Translations under genes and position numbers: made by a program
Part shown: one piece after another, positions 23,878-24,129 of the stretch
How the letters are laid out: the number at the start of each line of letters is the position of its first letter
How positions within the stretch are numbered: the first letter of the stretch is position 1
The notes under the pieces: model-generated
What the model was told of the DNA's origin: nothing
The model's input: the letters and a program-made list of their open reading frames with translations, nothing else
The model's database searches: none
Source of the DNA: a virus
Reading direction: 5' to 3' (one strand)
Length of the DNA stretch: 24,129 nt
Virus record (IMG/VR): IMGVR_UViG_3300030329_003020
Location: 1-24,129 of that record

Positions 23878-24080
23878 AAATCTTCCTTTAAGTAATCTAT
23901 TCTTTCTTTAAGCATATCAATATCGTCAAATCCATTTAATTGAATGACCATATCTGTCATTGACGACATACACCAACAACAAAAAGCAACAGGGCAGATA
24001 CCAAAGTTTCCTATAATATCTCCATTGTCTTCGTCTATCTCTGAATCACATATATTGCATTTTTCTAATGCTTCTTCCAT
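23874..24080 (-). CDS. Small Cys-rich, probable zinc-ribbon protein
   Basis: 68 residues with a CNIC pair (residues 8-11) and a CPVAFCCWC cluster (residues 29-37), acidic between them, then a helical C-terminus. The Cys pattern is consistent with a zinc-binding ribbon/knuckle of the type phages use in small regulatory proteins. GGAGAAGGA precedes the ATG; the stop shares bases with the next gene's start (ATGA). Not recognised as a named family. It sits in the operon of the sigma-like protein and nuclease. Confidence 0.6.
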   Translation of the reverse strand: MEEALEKCNICDSEIDEDNGDIIGNFGICPVAFCCWCMSSMTDMVIQLNGFDDIDMLKERIDYLKEDL

Positions 24081-24129
24081 TCCTTCTCCATTTCTTCAAG
24101 CCATCTATAATATCTTTTACTTCTTTTAC
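24065..24129 (-). CDS. Partial C-terminal end of an upstream gene
   Basis: A minus-strand frame enters from the right edge and ends at TAG 24067-24065, encoding about 21 residues (basic/aromatic, ending EEMEKEWKKH). It would overlap the following Cys-rich gene's start by 16 bases, in keeping with the packed overlaps of this operon. A second frame is also open across this short stretch, so the assignment is weak and no function can be given. Confidence 0.3.
   Translation of the reverse strand, partial: KRSKRYYRWLEEMEKEWKKH

Overview
The window is 24.1 kb of a tailed double-stranded DNA phage genome of siphovirus type. It is AT-rich, almost entirely coding, and uses the standard code. Large terminase, portal, scaffold, capsid, connector/completion, tail-tube, tail-chaperone and tape-measure proteins are recognisable; there is no sheath gene, integrase, tRNA, rRNA or CRISPR. 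Codon bias, short intergenic gaps and the style of the structural proteins fit an uncultured aquatic, probably marine, phage. The host cannot be fixed. The only hint is a dockerin-like C-terminus on a tail protein, a repeat style I associate with Bacteroidetes, Marinimicrobia-like and other cell-surface-rich bacteria (inference).

Layout. (1) Positions 1-2720, minus strand: large terminase, portal, and the start of a further short gene that runs off the left edge. (2) 2721-2816: a divergent control region with an 11-bp inverted repeat and a third copy of its half-site. (3) 2817-4268, plus strand: scaffold and major capsid protein, followed by a strong hairpin. (4) 4334-7221, plus: two small unknown genes, a T4-type lysozyme, a metallophosphoesterase, and a run of seven very short overlapping genes, several membrane-anchored and/or coiled-coil; this looks like the lysis module. 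(5) 7221-11407, plus: beta-rich fibre or decoration-like virion proteins. (6) 11419-16842, plus: head-tail connector, tail completion, tail tube, a two-frame pair of tail-assembly chaperones with the signals of a -1 programmed frameshift, and the tape measure. (7) 16842-22775, plus: a 1326-residue tail-tip protein ending in three dockerin-type calcium loops, an unrecognised 282-residue protein, and another virion protein. (8) 22747-24129, minus: a converging set of small genes (partial gene, two Cys-rich small proteins, an XRE-HTH/sigma-region-4 fusion, and a PDDEXK nuclease resembling a Holliday-junction resolvase).

How it works together. The divergent region at 2721-2816 probably controls packaging genes leftward and virion/lysis genes rightward. 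The sigma-4-like protein encoded on the opposite side of the window is a natural candidate for late-gene control. Translation in the plus-strand block is tightly coupled: many neighbours share TAATG or ATGA junctions. The most unusual points are the dockerin-type C-terminus on a virion protein, the HTH/sigma-4 fusion without sigma region 2, the well-formed frameshift cassette, and the splitting of the head module over two strands.
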